Below the pieces are notes generated by a model that had not been told where the DNA came from, ran no database searches, and saw only the letters and a list, made by a program, of their open reading frames with translations. DNA of 64,000 nucleotides from Vibrio profundi. Lineage in GTDB: Bacteria; Pseudomonadota; Gammaproteobacteria; Enterobacterales; Vibrionaceae. Shown in pieces: positions 1 to 8,791 of this stretch (the first letter of the stretch is position 1; each line of letters starts with the position of its first letter). The position numbers were made by a program, and so were the translations under genes. Location: NCBI RefSeq assembly GCF_005281835.1, contig NZ_RZIS01000009.1:62001-126000 (forward strand). The letters run 5' to 3'.

Positions 1-1
1 A

Positions 2-151
2 GGGACTGCATTCGTATTTGGTATTACAAAGCTGGAAACGGTGAATCGTTCGAGTGCTAGCTACTCTATTCGAAAGTCATTTTCTATCGTGTTGGCGCAA
101 AATGGCAAGTTCCTGAACACCACAAATAATAACATCGTCTCAGTTACTTAA
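2..151 (+). CDS. C-terminal end of an unidentified protein (partial)
   Basis: An open frame enters from the left edge of the window and runs 49 codons to a TAA at 149-151. The visible tail has no motif I recognise; it is rich in Ser, Asn and Thr, with no obvious membrane segment. The next gene starts 23 bases downstream on the same strand, so the two may be co-transcribed. Because the body of the gene is outside the window, no function can be given, and it could also be a chance open frame. Confidence 0.45.
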   Translation, partial: GTAFVFGITKLETVNRSSASYSIRKSFSIVLAQNGKFLNTTNNNIVSVT

Positions 152-174
152 CGCATTGAAGAGGTCAACTGAAG

Positions 175-606
175 GTGGAAACTCAACCGATAGAAAGCGT
201 ATCTTTCTTCACCAAGCACAAAGTCAAATTCATAGTGTTGTTCACACTCCTATTATTGGTCGCGGGCTCGTTTGCACTAAGCTCGGCTTTTGTCGTTCAT
301 CATACCGAACTTCCAGATTCTTACTGGACAACGACATCGGTACTCAAACCGAAATTGTTGGATACGCCTGTGTTTATCGGTGCTCTCACCATGATGACCG
401 TTATTTCAATAGCGTTATTGATATGGGGATATTGGGTGCTTCACTCTCTGCCGAAAAAGCACTCTGCTCATACGGGTCAGCCTAAATTGGTGTTCTGGCT
501 ATGTATGCTTGGGTTTATGTATAGCTGGCTATGGATTGCAGCAATCATCATTGTAGTCATTGACTGGGACAAATTGTCACAAGCCATCAAGAGGTTAACT
601 CGCTAA
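175..606 (+). CDS. Small inner-membrane protein, DUF3302/YiaW-like
   Basis: This 143-residue protein has three hydrophobic segments (about residues 18-40, 66-88 and 105-127), so it is an integral inner-membrane protein. It starts with GTG, preceded by a GAGG at 161-164. The second half, with a VLHSLP motif followed by a tryptophan-rich last helix, resembles the small YiaW/YibI (DUF3302) proteins of enterobacteria. Those are encoded directly before a HlyD-type adaptor (YiaV/YibH), and here too the stop overlaps the start of a HlyD-family gene by one base. The molecular role of that pair is not established; a part in envelope export or drug resistance is an inference. The family match is moderate, the pairing clear. 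Confidence 0.7.
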   Translation: METQPIESVSFFTKHKVKFIVLFTLLLLVAGSFALSSAFVVHHTELPDSYWTTTSVLKPKLLDTPVFIGALTMMTVISIALLIWGYWVLHSLPKKHSAHTGQPKLVFWLCMLGFMYSWLWIAAIIIVVIDWDKLSQAIKRLTR

Positions 607-1592
607 TGAAAGAACTACTGTATCCATACTTATTTATTTGCTGGTTATTGCTAAAAACGGGCATTGTAAAGAAAACCGCGACAAGCTTAACCACGATGGC
701 AGTAATTGGCATTGTCATGAATGTTGCGGTGTTTTTTGGCCATCGATTCTACTCGCCTGTCGACCTAACTGACTCGTCAGTAGTAAGAGCGCAGTCTGCA
801 ATATTGAGCCCAGTCACTGAGTCGATTGATAAATATTATGTAAGCCATAATGAAAGAGTAAAAGAAGGTCAGCTGCTTTATACCTTAGTGAGCGAAGAGC
901 AAGAAAATACCGTTGACCAGTTAGAAGCTGAAATCGGCAGTAAAAGTGCCCAGTTGGCGCAAAGTGAGTCTGATCTGCTTCGTCTACAGCAGTTAAAAAA
1001 GTCGGTGGCTCAACGTGATATCGACAAACTAGAGAGTGATATCGCTGGTTTGAACTTTGATATCGAGTCTTTGCAAGCACAACTAAAACAAGCGCAATAC
1101 GAGTTAAGCCTGTTAGAAATTAGGGCCCCATTTGATGGTGCGATTACACGCTTAGACACTGCGGAAGGTTCTCGCGTTGGTAACCTACAAATTTGGAATA
1201 CCGAAAACAAAATTCTGGAGATGCGTATTCCTGATCAATTATGGAATCGGATCAAACCAGGTCAGTTTGCAGAGTTTTATGTAGATGCTTACCCAGGCCA
1301 TATTTTCAGAGGGCGAGTTCACTCAACGGCACTCGCGACAGGGGAAGCAAGAGGCAGCCATTTAAGCCAAGAACCAGGTGTTGCACAGCAGTTGATGACC
1401 AACTCAAAGAATATTGGTCGTACAGTATTGATCGAGTTTACTGACCCCGAAGGTATTGAAATTCCTATTGGTGCGCGCGGCTCAGCGTGGATAGCCACTG
1501 AAAAGCCATTCTCGCTATTAGGGCCTATCGATATGTTAGGTGCGGCAACCTTAAGATTAAAAGCAATGAAGAGCTTTTTGGGCGCATTCTAA
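606..1592 (+). CDS. HlyD/EmrA-family membrane fusion (periplasmic adaptor) protein
   Basis: This 328-residue protein fits the periplasmic adaptors that link an inner-membrane pump to an outer-membrane channel. It has an N-terminal membrane anchor (about residues 27-48), a first half-lipoyl segment around 64-90, a long coiled-coil hairpin rich in Gln, Leu and Glu at about 95-165, and a second half-lipoyl segment with the typical RAPFDG motif near 172-178. A beta-barrel region follows. It is translationally coupled to the small membrane protein before it (one-base overlap). No pump or TolC gene is adjacent, so its partner is unknown. It is too short, and in the wrong context, to be the LapC-type adaptor for the adhesin at 22.5 kb, though that cannot be excluded. 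Confidence 0.85.
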   Translation: MKELLYPYLFICWLLLKTGIVKKTATSLTTMAVIGIVMNVAVFFGHRFYSPVDLTDSSVVRAQSAILSPVTESIDKYYVSHNERVKEGQLLYTLVSEEQENTVDQLEAEIGSKSAQLAQSESDLLRLQQLKKSVAQRDIDKLESDIAGLNFDIESLQAQLKQAQYELSLLEIRAPFDGAITRLDTAEGSRVGNLQIWNTENKILEMRIPDQLWNRIKPGQFAEFYVDAYPGHIFRGRVHSTALATGEARGSHLSQEPGVAQQLMTNSKNIGRTVLIEFTDPEGIEIPIGARGSAWIATEKPFSLLGPIDMLGAATLRLKAMKSFLGAF

Positions 1593-1610
1593 ATCTAAAT
1601 TGAAAGTGCT

Positions 1611-1697
1611 TAGCAGAGAGTTTGCGAGTCAATAAGTGATCTTAATAGCACTTATTAAAAGCATAGCAATGACTTGCTTATTCTCTGCTACTTTTTA
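1611..1697 (+). terminator. Large nested hairpin ending in a T-run, probable terminator
   Basis: A 9-bp perfect outer stem (TAGCAGAGA at 1611-1619 with TCTCTGCTA at 1682-1690) encloses an inner stem (AATAAGTG / CACTTATT, about 1631-1656) and an imperfect GCGAGTCAAT / AATGACTTGC pair. CTTTTTAC follows. It lies 19 bases after the HlyD stop and before the mechanosensitive channel gene, so termination after the HlyD pair is likely. It is unusually long for a simple terminator. Confidence 0.5.
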
Positions 1698-1726
1698 CTT
1701 AAATACTAATCACTTATGGGTTAACT

Positions 1727-3340
1727 ATGCATTCTAAACTTAAGCTTTTTTTGAGCAGTCTACTGTTACTGTGTATCTCACTTAGTGCTCATGCTGGCAT
1801 TGATAAATTGGTGTCAAATCAAGAGCGCCTGACTGAAGAGTTTGTGCAACTGTCCGTTGCTCATGATAGCGAACGCTCTTTTTTAGAGGATGTGCTACGA
1901 AGAAAAAACGAAGCGTTGAGAGAGCAGTTACAACTAGAAATGGCGGCTGCACCTGACGATAAACGCATTCAAAAAGTCGTTATGGATCAACTGACCTTAG
2001 TCGACTCACTCATTGATTTAAGCAATAGCAATATTAATGATGCAGCCAAACAGGCGAGGGACGCTAAGGGTGAAGATAAGATTCAGTTTGAACTCGCGGT
2101 TCAAAAACGTATCGGTATCATGGACACCTATTATGAGCAGTTGGTTGATACTATTGCTCTTGCTAAGCAGTTAGGGCTCGATGTTGCGAAAGTTGAAGCA
2201 AAGTTAAAAGTGGCGTTGGTGAAGCGTGCTGAATTTCTTTCTAATGCGATCTTATACGTTGATTCACAGAAAAAAGATGTTGAGCGACGCTTGGCTTATG
2301 TAAGTGAAACAGAGAAAGCGACACTGACTAACGACATCATTCGCTTCACTGAACGCATTGCAATGACAGTAATTAGCTTGCAATCGTCGGTGAGTTTAAT
2401 GGAGAGCCTTGGAGTTGATGGTACTGACTACAAACAACTCCTATTAGCAACGACAGGAGACATCAATACCGATGTACTCGATGTTGATGTAGCGCTTGGT
2501 TTATTCGAAGAATGGTTGATGTCATTTAAAGCGTGGGCATTTGAAAACACGCCTTCAATGTTCCTAAAGTTATGTTTGTTCCTTGCGATTTTGTACGCAA
2601 CGAAAGCTTTTTCTAAAGTAGTCAGCAAAGGGGTGAAACGCAGCGTTAAACACTCGAAGATGGATTTTAGTGTACTGATGCAGGACTTCTTTGTGTCTGT
2701 CGCTTCGAAAGCGGTTATTTTCATTGGCTTGTTGGTGGCGTTATCTCAAATTGGTATCGAATTGGCACCGCTGCTAACGGGTTTCGGTGTTGCCGGTGTG
2801 ATCATTGGTTTTGCTTTGCAAGATACGTTATCTAATTTTGCATCGGGTTTGATGATTCTTATCTACCGTCCTTATGATGTAGGAGACATGGTAAAAGTTG
2901 CCGGAATTCAAGGTACAGTTAAGAACATGAGTTTGGTTTCCACAACTGTACAAACGATTGATAACCAGAGACTAGTTATCCCAAATAACAAAATCTGGGG
3001 TGATGTCATCAACAACATTACTGCTGAGCGTATTCGACGCGTAGATATGGTGTTTGGCATCGGTTATGCCGATGATATCGACAAAGCAAAAGGCATTTTT
3101 AATGACATTCTATTAAGTGATGAGCGTGTTCTAAAAGAGCCTGAAGCAATGGTGCGCTTGCATACTCTTAATGAATCGTCGGTTGATTTCATTGTTCGCC
3201 CATGGGTGAAGACTGATGATTATTGGGATGTGTATTGGGATGTAACTGAAAAAGTGAAGAAGCGTTTGGACGAAGAGGGCGTTTCTATTCCGTTCCCACA
3301 ACGCGATGTTCATTTATATACTCACCAAGTGAAGGAATAA
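1727..3340 (+). CDS. MscS-family mechanosensitive ion channel
   Basis: A 537-residue protein with a signal peptide ending near AHA (residues 21-23), a roughly 250-residue helical periplasmic domain, then three membrane segments at about 279-296, 329-343 and 348-370. The last carries the Gly/Ala-rich pore helix and the family signature around GFALQDTLSNF, followed by the beta domain with PYDVGD and the VIPN element typical of MscS. Such channels open under membrane tension on osmotic downshock and release solutes. The extra periplasmic domain makes it larger than E. coli MscS (286 residues) but smaller than MscK. It is monocistronic, between two terminator-like hairpins. ATG at 1727 gives a clean signal peptide. 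Confidence 0.92.
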   Translation: MHSKLKLFLSSLLLLCISLSAHAGIDKLVSNQERLTEEFVQLSVAHDSERSFLEDVLRRKNEALREQLQLEMAAAPDDKRIQKVVMDQLTLVDSLIDLSNSNINDAAKQARDAKGEDKIQFELAVQKRIGIMDTYYEQLVDTIALAKQLGLDVAKVEAKLKVALVKRAEFLSNAILYVDSQKKDVERRLAYVSETEKATLTNDIIRFTERIAMTVISLQSSVSLMESLGVDGTDYKQLLLATTGDINTDVLDVDVALGLFEEWLMSFKAWAFENTPSMFLKLCLFLAILYATKAFSKVVSKGVKRSVKHSKMDFSVLMQDFFVSVASKAVIFIGLLVALSQIGIELAPLLTGFGVAGVIIGFALQDTLSNFASGLMILIYRPYDVGDMVKVAGIQGTVKNMSLVSTTVQTIDNQRLVIPNNKIWGDVINNITAERIRRVDMVFGIGYADDIDKAKGIFNDILLSDERVLKEPEAMVRLHTLNESSVDFIVRPWVKTDDYWDVYWDVTEKVKKRLDEEGVSIPFPQRDVHLYTHQVKE

Positions 3341-3360
3341 TTAGTCTTCACAAGAGTAAA

Positions 3361-3400
3361 AAGCAGTGTTTAGGTGTTTGCCTAACACTGCTTTTTTATT
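3361..3400. terminator. Bidirectional rho-independent terminator
   Basis: Stem AAGCAGTGTT-AGG pairs with CCT-AACACTGCTT around a short loop, followed by TTTTTT on the plus strand and, on the minus strand, by TTTTTAC. It sits between the convergent mechanosensitive channel gene and the chemoreceptor gene and can serve both. Confidence 0.88.
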
Positions 3401-3508
3401 GTTAGCAACGCAATATAACTCCGTTCACCAAGCGCTCTCGTCGCTTTTCACCTTAACTGCTTAGCCTTTGATAACTACAGTAAGTCACAGTGTCACTAAA
3501 TGTAATTT

Positions 3509-5062
3509 TTATACCTTCAGGTCTAATACAGCGTTTTTCAGTACTTCACTTTGATCAACTACCGAAGCCGCTGAGTTTGCATTCTTCGAAGCGCCATCAA
3601 CATTAGTCAGGGTTAAGTGCTTAATGTCGTCGACATTATTGGCGATCTCAGAAGACACTGAGCTTTGTTCTTCCATCGATGCGGTGACCTCTATGCTATT
3701 GTTAAGAATGGTTTCCATATCTTGAATAACGGAAGTGATTCGCGAATGCGCTTGCTTGCACGACTCCACACTTTCATCGCCTTTCTCACAACATTTTTGC
3801 ATCGTATCGACTACTGTCTGAGTCTGATTCTGAACGCCTTGAATGATGTTTGAAATTTCTTCCGTCGAGATTTGAGTTCGACCTGCGAGAGTACGAACTT
3901 CATCAGCAACCACGGCAAAGCCGCGACCTTGTTCTCCAGCACGCGCAGCTTCAATCGCAGCATTTAATGCTAGTAGGTTAGTTTGCTCGGCTATCTCTCT
4001 AATCACTTCAAGAACCGTGGTGATTTTTTCAGATAAAACGGAAAGGTGATTTACTTCTTCACTCGCATTAATCAGATCTTTCGACAGAGTGTTGATGGTG
4101 TCGCGCGTAAATTCGACATCACTAAGCCCTTCATTAGCAGTATCAAAACTGGTTTTTGCGTTAGAAGAAGCTTTCTCACTGTTTAGCGCCACATTATGAA
4201 TGCTTTCCCCCATTTGGTTGATTGCTGCGGCAATACTTTCCGTTTGTTGCTGCTGCTTATGTAACGCACTTTCAACTTGAATACCATCTTGCTGCAATTG
4301 CCCAGAAATGTTTCCGAGTTCATGAGCCGTACCTTGAACCTGTCCTACAAGTTTTCGTATGTCGCCTAACACGACATTGAACGCTTGAGCGATGTCGGCT
4401 ATTTCGTCTTTTCCACTGCCGTTCGCTTCGATTGTGAAGTCACGATTTTCGGATACAGACAGCATCGAGCGATTTAGGCAAGCAATCTTATTGGAAATTC
4501 GCGATGAAACCTTATAAGAGAAAGCGAGTAGCATTGCCGTTACTACTAATACGGAAGTTATTATGAAAACCGTAATATCACTTTGTATACCCTCAATCTC
4601 ATTATCCAACTGATGTTCTACCGAAACGAAAATGGAAATGATGTCCTTGAACAAGGTTTCCATTTCTTTCTTTAACGCTAAAACATGTTTCGGGTTACTT
4701 TCTACTTCAGCCAGCATCAGCTTAAAGTCAGCATTATATTGCTCGACTTCATGCGCTAACTTATTGAGTTCTGGTACTACAATTTCGGACTCGATGAGCT
4801 GAACTTTGAACGTTTCCATTAACGATTGAAAGTGAGCGAACTCCTTTGAAAATGTGGTTTTTGAAGATTGGTCGTGGCTATGTAAAAACTCTAACTCAAT
4901 ACGGTTGAGATCTAACATGGAGACTTCAAGAGACTTAACCTGGATAAGTGTTTTTTCCAGTTTAATTAATCGAAGATTAACGATTTCAGTCAGAGAAACA
5001 ACGACTAGCAGTGAGATGATAGACAAGCAAGCAAGACTAATTAGGGATGTTTTTATTTTCAT
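3509..5062 (-). CDS. Methyl-accepting chemotaxis protein
   Basis: This 517-residue chemoreceptor has an N-terminal membrane helix (about 7-27), a periplasmic helical ligand domain of roughly 135 residues (four-helix bundle type, judging by its pattern), a second membrane helix near 163-183, a HAMP region, and the cytoplasmic signalling coiled coil. The highly conserved hairpin tip that binds CheW/CheA is present ([18 protein letters not shown] followed by [12 protein letters not shown]). It should sense an unknown small molecule and bias flagellar rotation through the central Che pathway. No CheR-docking pentapeptide is seen at the C terminus. It stands alone, with no chemotaxis genes nearby, as is common for vibrio chemoreceptors. 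Confidence 0.95.
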   Translation of the reverse strand: MKIKTSLISLACLSIISLLVVVSLTEIVNLRLIKLEKTLIQVKSLEVSMLDLNRIELEFLHSHDQSSKTTFSKEFAHFQSLMETFKVQLIESEIVVPELNKLAHEVEQYNADFKLMLAEVESNPKHVLALKKEMETLFKDIISIFVSVEHQLDNEIEGIQSDITVFIITSVLVVTAMLLAFSYKVSSRISNKIACLNRSMLSVSENRDFTIEANGSGKDEIADIAQAFNVVLGDIRKLVGQVQGTAHELGNISGQLQQDGIQVESALHKQQQQTESIAAAINQMGESIHNVALNSEKASSNAKTSFDTANEGLSDVEFTRDTINTLSKDLINASEEVNHLSVLSEKITTVLEVIREIAEQTNLLALNAAIEAARAGEQGRGFAVVADEVRTLAGRTQISTEEISNIIQGVQNQTQTVVDTMQKCCEKGDESVESCKQAHSRITSVIQDMETILNNSIEVTASMEEQSSVSSEIANNVDDIKHLTLTNVDGASKNANSAASVVDQSEVLKNAVLDLKV

Positions 5063-5401
5063 TTATGTATTCCAAAACTAATTCAATAAATCAACAGCAC
5101 AACGTAATTGGAATGGCGTTTCTCTTATATTGGGGGAGGGCTCTTAATGGCTTTACCCATGATGGAAACGTTTGCTTACACTATTTTATCGATTGAAGTT
5201 CAACAAGAGAAAACTTGATTAAAATCAATGAATTTTGAGCTTTGTATTACTTTTGAGAATGTTTATATGTGATTTGACTCGTATGGATTTACATTTGTGG
5301 TAGCAATTTCAGTGTTACTTGTGATGTCGATTTTTATTGACACATGTAGAGCGTTCATTCTACCTTGTAGGTAGAGTGAACGTTCTACTTATGGTTTGTA
5401 T
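5063..5401. other. Intergenic region between divergent chemoreceptor and TetR genes
   Basis: This 339-base A+T-rich spacer must hold the promoters of both divergent genes. The only clear structure is the operator-like inverted repeat next to the TetR gene, listed separately. I see no gene in it. Confidence 0.6.
5346..5388. promoter_or_regulatory. Operator-like 19-bp inverted repeat before the TetR gene
   Basis: GTAGAGCGTTCATTCTACC (5346-5364) and its inverted partner (5370-5388) match at 17 of 19 positions across a 5-base spacer. Each arm contains a GTTCAnTCTA/TAGAnTGAAC half-site, and the repeat ends 13 bases before the TetR start. That arrangement is typical of TetR autoregulation and would also control the downstream oxidoreductase. 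Binding is inferred from position and symmetry only. Confidence 0.7.
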
Positions 5402-5917
5402 ATGTTGAAAGATCAAATAGCACAAAGTTTAGAAGTGGCTTTTAGCCGCTATGGATTTGCCGAGCCAAGTGTCGCGAAGTTAAAAACGGAATGTAATGTG
5501 AGCTTGCGTACTTTATATAAACATTACCCGTCCAAAGAAGCGATGATTGTGGGGGCGTTAGAGTTTCGTCACAGAAGGTATTTGACCTTTTTGGAATGTG
5601 AATCAGAAATGGAGGGGCTGAATGCTGCTGTTCATATATTTGAACGTCTTGAAAAATGGATGAAAGAATTCGCTCCATTTGGTTGTATGTCAATGAATGC
5701 GATTGCCGCCTTTCCAGACAACCCCTTAATTAATCAAGCCGTTAAGTTACATAAGGAAGAAGTGCGAAATTTCCTCGGTCGAATGTCTGGTAGGGAAGAT
5801 TTAGCCAATGAATTGTTTTTGTTACATGAAGGTGCGTCAAGCGCATGGCTAGTATTTGGGGAGCAGGCGATTCACTCAGCGACGAATGCATTAACCCATT
5901 TACTGAAAGGAGATTAA
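5402..5917 (+). CDS. TetR/AcrR-family transcriptional repressor
   Basis: A 171-residue regulator. The N-terminal 50 residues form the TetR helix-turn-helix, ending in the typical SLRTLYKHYPSKEAM segment (recognition helix and following turn); the remaining helical part is the ligand-binding domain. ATG at 5402 is preferred over the in-frame TTG at 5396 because it gives the standard N terminus; spacing from the operator suits either. The oxidoreductase gene follows after 3 bases, so the regulator probably controls its own operon in response to a reactive or xenobiotic compound. The inducer is unknown. Confidence 0.88.
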   Translation: MLKDQIAQSLEVAFSRYGFAEPSVAKLKTECNVSLRTLYKHYPSKEAMIVGALEFRHRRYLTFLECESEMEGLNAAVHIFERLEKWMKEFAPFGCMSMNAIAAFPDNPLINQAVKLHKEEVRNFLGRMSGREDLANELFLLHEGASSAWLVFGEQAIHSATNALTHLLKGD

Positions 5918-5920
5918 TCG

Positions 5921-6976
5921 ATGGTAACACCACTAAAGATGAAAGGCGTTCAACTAATTGGCCACGGTGGATATGAACAACAAGTGTATAGCGAAGAGCT
6001 GGAAGTACCGAGTCCAGCAGCCAATGAAGTTGTTATTCGTGTTCATGCTGCTGGTGTGAACAATACTGACATTAATACACGAATAGGTTGGTATTCAAAA
6101 AACGATGGCTCAAGTGATGATGCAAGTTGGTCAGGTAATGCGCTATCACTTCCCTTAGTACAAGGTGCGGATGTATGTGGGTCTATTGTCGCCGTGGGTG
6201 ACGGGGTAGCTGAGAATAGAATTGGTGAACGAGTGCTCATCGAACCATGTTTACATGAGGCCGGGGGCAAAATGTTGTCGAAACCTTGGTATTTCGGATC
6301 TGAATGTAACGGCGGTTTTGCTGAATTTACGGTTGTAGCAGCACGACACGCTTATTCTATTTCGAGTGGTTTATCCGATGTCGAACTCGCATCGTTTCCA
6401 TGTTCATATTCTACGGCTGAAAATATGCTGACTAGAGGACAGGTCTCAAATAAAGATCGTGTTTTAATTTCAGGAGCATCAGGAGGCGTAGGCTCAGCCG
6501 CGATTCAACTAGCGAAAGTAAGAGGCGCTAATGTCATTGCAATAACTAGCCCGAGCAAAGCCCAGCAATTATTGGAAATTGGTGCAGACAAGGTTGTTTT
6601 TCGGGGCGTTGATATCCTTCAAGAGCTTGGTGAAAGCAGCATAGATGTCGTAATCGACTTGGTAGCTGGCGAACAGTGGTCTAACTTTTTAACCTTGTTG
6701 AAGCCAAGGGGGCGCTATGCTGTATCGGGCGCTATTGGTGGTGCAATGGTCGAGCTTGATGTAAGAACTCTTTATTTGAAGGACTTAAGTTTCTTTGGCT
6801 GTACTGTAATAGAACCTCAAGTGTTTCAGAATTTAGTGTCATGTATAGAAACCGGCAGGATCAAACCCTTGGTGGCTAGAACATTTCCATTACAACAAAT
6901 TGATCAAGCACAAGACTTCTTTCTTCAGAAGTCGCACGTTGGAAAAATAGTTCTAGAAGTATCGGCTAGTCATTAA
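5921..6976 (+). CDS. Zinc-type/quinone oxidoreductase-like MDR dehydrogenase
   Basis: A 351-residue medium-chain dehydrogenase/reductase. It has a GroES-like N-terminal domain with the VRVHAAGVNNTDIN pattern and QGADVCG, then a Rossmann fold with the nucleotide motif SGASGGVGSAAIQLA around residues 184-198. The classical catalytic zinc ligands are not obvious, so a quinone-oxidoreductase-like NADPH-dependent reductase is more likely than a true alcohol dehydrogenase. A GGAG lies 8 bases before the ATG, and the gene is coupled to the TetR gene. Role in detoxifying a carbonyl or quinone is inferred from fold and regulator. Confidence 0.85.
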   Translation: MVTPLKMKGVQLIGHGGYEQQVYSEELEVPSPAANEVVIRVHAAGVNNTDINTRIGWYSKNDGSSDDASWSGNALSLPLVQGADVCGSIVAVGDGVAENRIGERVLIEPCLHEAGGKMLSKPWYFGSECNGGFAEFTVVAARHAYSISSGLSDVELASFPCSYSTAENMLTRGQVSNKDRVLISGASGGVGSAAIQLAKVRGANVIAITSPSKAQQLLEIGADKVVFRGVDILQELGESSIDVVIDLVAGEQWSNFLTLLKPRGRYAVSGAIGGAMVELDVRTLYLKDLSFFGCTVIEPQVFQNLVSCIETGRIKPLVARTFPLQQIDQAQDFFLQKSHVGKIVLEVSASH

Positions 6977-6999
6977 AAATCATTTCTCCTCGCCGTAAA

Positions 7000-7405
7000 T
7001 CAGTGGGCGTCTAACTGCAAATGCTCAAGAGAGCGGGAGGTTGACCAATAACCCTGAACAGCTAGGACAAGCGCTTCAACAGGCATGGTGTGTTTGTTAT
7101 GTGGATATATGCGTAGATAGCAGTAATTATTGTCGAAATATAAAACTCGGGTAGGATCTGTGAGTTCGAGCCCTTTAAGCAATACGCTTAAGTTAGAAAC
7201 ATCGATTGCTGAGTATCCAATCCATCTCTAATCACGTTGATTTGTGTCCGAAGGTCGATCACCCGATACTGAGCTGTTATTTTTTAATTTTAGTTCGCTG
7301 TGTCGCTCAATCAATGCTTTGGAAGCGACCAAGGGGGAATGAGTATCGGTCGTCTTCTTTAAGAATAACCTAGGGTCATGCAGCTTACCTAAGCAGAAAC
7401 TGACG
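7000..7405 (-). pseudogene. Decayed LysR-type regulator fragment
   Basis: The minus strand matches the C-terminal part of the intact LysR gene at 8792-9715 base for base over long stretches. The segment around YPHNKHTM here corresponds to YPHKKHTM there, and the DNA around 7078-7110, 7200-7260 and 7295-7400 aligns closely with 8860-8890, 8990-9060 and 9195-9290. About 100 bases are deleted near 7278-7290, frames are broken, and the DNA-binding half is missing. It ends in a stop at 7000-7002. This explains the otherwise empty 520-base gap between the oxidoreductase and the Lrp-type gene. Confidence 0.8.
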
Positions 7406-7500
7406 CCTATCGGGTGATTAGTGTTGCTAAGGCGATTTGTTACGAAAGCTTCGCGCTAAAGCTTTCGTGAATCCTAGCATGCTGTGGGAGGCATTATTGA

Positions 7501-7965
7501 TTAGGTAATGGGTAAGCGATTTGACGCTTTCATTTCCCTTAATGTGATGTTTGAACTAATGGCAGAGACTCCGGGCAATTTACGTAAAACTTTTTCAACA
7601 AAAGCGCTGTAGTCATCAAGGTCCTTGGCGACAACCTGAAGCATAAAGTCAGCATCTCCCGTAGTGTTGTAGCAAGACAGCACATTGTCGGAGGACAGCA
7701 CAGTGTCTTCAAATCGTTTAGTGGTTTTCTCATCATGCTGCGTGCAAGTGAGATGAACAAAAGCCATAACGCCCAGCCCTAGCTTTTTCCTATTCAGATT
7801 GGCTTGGTAACTCTCTATATAACCTTCTTCTTCTAAACGTTTTAAGCGCCTCCAACAGGGCGTCTCACTCATCGACAATTCTGTCGCTAATTTCGCGTTC
7901 GTTAAACGTCCATCCTTTTGCAATTTTTCCATTATTGCAATATCAGTCTTATCTATGGCTTTCAT
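7501..7965 (-). CDS. Lrp/AsnC-family transcriptional regulator
   Basis: This 154-residue protein has the Lrp/AsnC layout: an N-terminal winged helix-turn-helix (residues 1-60, starting ...DKTDIAIMEKLQKDGR) and a C-terminal ligand-binding RAM domain (about 68-145, with the TTGDADFMLQV signature). Such proteins form octamers and respond to amino acids. It is divergent from a LysE-family exporter gene 147 bases away. That is the usual arrangement for amino-acid-induced exporters, so it probably activates the exporter when an amino acid accumulates. The amino acid is not apparent from sequence. Confidence 0.93.
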   Translation of the reverse strand: MKAIDKTDIAIMEKLQKDGRLTNAKLATELSMSETPCWRRLKRLEEEGYIESYQANLNRKKLGLGVMAFVHLTCTQHDEKTTKRFEDTVLSSDNVLSCYNTTGDADFMLQVVAKDLDDYSAFVEKVLRKLPGVSAISSNITLREMKASNRLPIT

Positions 7966-8112
7966 TAGCAGCTTTCTTTCAGAAATTAAGGTTAAGAAGA
8001 AAGATTATTTTATAAATTGAGCTTTTTCAATGGTAAATGAAAAGGCAATTTCAGAGCTAATCAGTAACATAAATGGTCAAGAACAAGATGTAATGAGAGA
8101 GGAACACTTAAT

Positions 8113-8730
8113 ATGGATTTATACCTATGGCTAGGTTTCGCATCAGCTGCGCTATTGATTTCAATTTCGCCAGGTGCTGGCGCTGTGAATACTATGAGCA
8201 GTGGGGTACAAAATGGGGTGAAAGGTGCATTGCCTTCGATATTAGGCTTACAGTTAGGCTATGGGATCCAAATAGCGTTAGTGTGTATTGGCATCGATAC
8301 TTTTTTGGCCAAGTCGAGCCTAGTGTTTGAAGTAGTGAAATGGCTCGGAGTGGCATATTTAGTGTGGTTAGGCTACCAAAAATGGTCGCAAGCCGTATTA
8401 GATATGGACGCGCCGCTTGCCTCGAATGAATCTGCTAACAAGAAGTTTTGGACAGCGGCACTAGTTAACTTAACGAACCCTAAGGCGACCGTATTTTTGT
8501 TGGCCCTTTTTCCTCAGTTCTTAAGTGCGGATGATCCAACCGGTTCTTTGCAGTACATAGTGATGGGGTGTACTTTGATTGTCGCTGACATCATTGTGAT
8601 GCTAGGTTACGCCAGTTTAGCTGCTCAGCTGAAAAAACATATGCAAAACAGAAAGTCCCAAGTGATTCAGAACCGTGTATTTGGCGGTTTGTTCGTCGCA
8701 GCCGCAGCGGTTATGGCGAGCAAAAGTTAG
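8113..8730 (+). CDS. LysE/RhtB-family amino-acid exporter
   Basis: This 205-residue membrane protein has six predicted helices and the family start pattern ISPGAGAVNTMSSG (near residues 18-31), matching the LysE/RhtB efflux signature. It should export an amino acid or derivative driven by the proton gradient. The divergent Lrp-type gene is the likely regulator. AGAGAGGA lies a few bases before the ATG. Substrate is unknown; RhtB-type homoserine/threonine export is the commonest role for this size. Confidence 0.9.
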   Translation: MDLYLWLGFASAALLISISPGAGAVNTMSSGVQNGVKGALPSILGLQLGYGIQIALVCIGIDTFLAKSSLVFEVVKWLGVAYLVWLGYQKWSQAVLDMDAPLASNESANKKFWTAALVNLTNPKATVFLLALFPQFLSADDPTGSLQYIVMGCTLIVADIIVMLGYASLAAQLKKHMQNRKSQVIQNRVFGGLFVAAAAVMASKS

Positions 8731-8791
8731 AACTACAGTAACTTCGCAGTGGCGTTTTTTACCTGAACACACTGCGATTCTCTTAGTTGAT

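Noticed and set aside
156-485. 109-codon open frame overlapping the small membrane protein gene
   Set aside because: It is in another frame over the same DNA; the 175-606 frame gives a proper three-helix protein coupled to the HlyD gene.
8745-8776. CGCAGTG/CACTGCG inverted repeat between LysE and LysR genes as terminator
   Set aside because: The 18-base loop is long and no T-run follows on either strand, so I do not call it a terminator.
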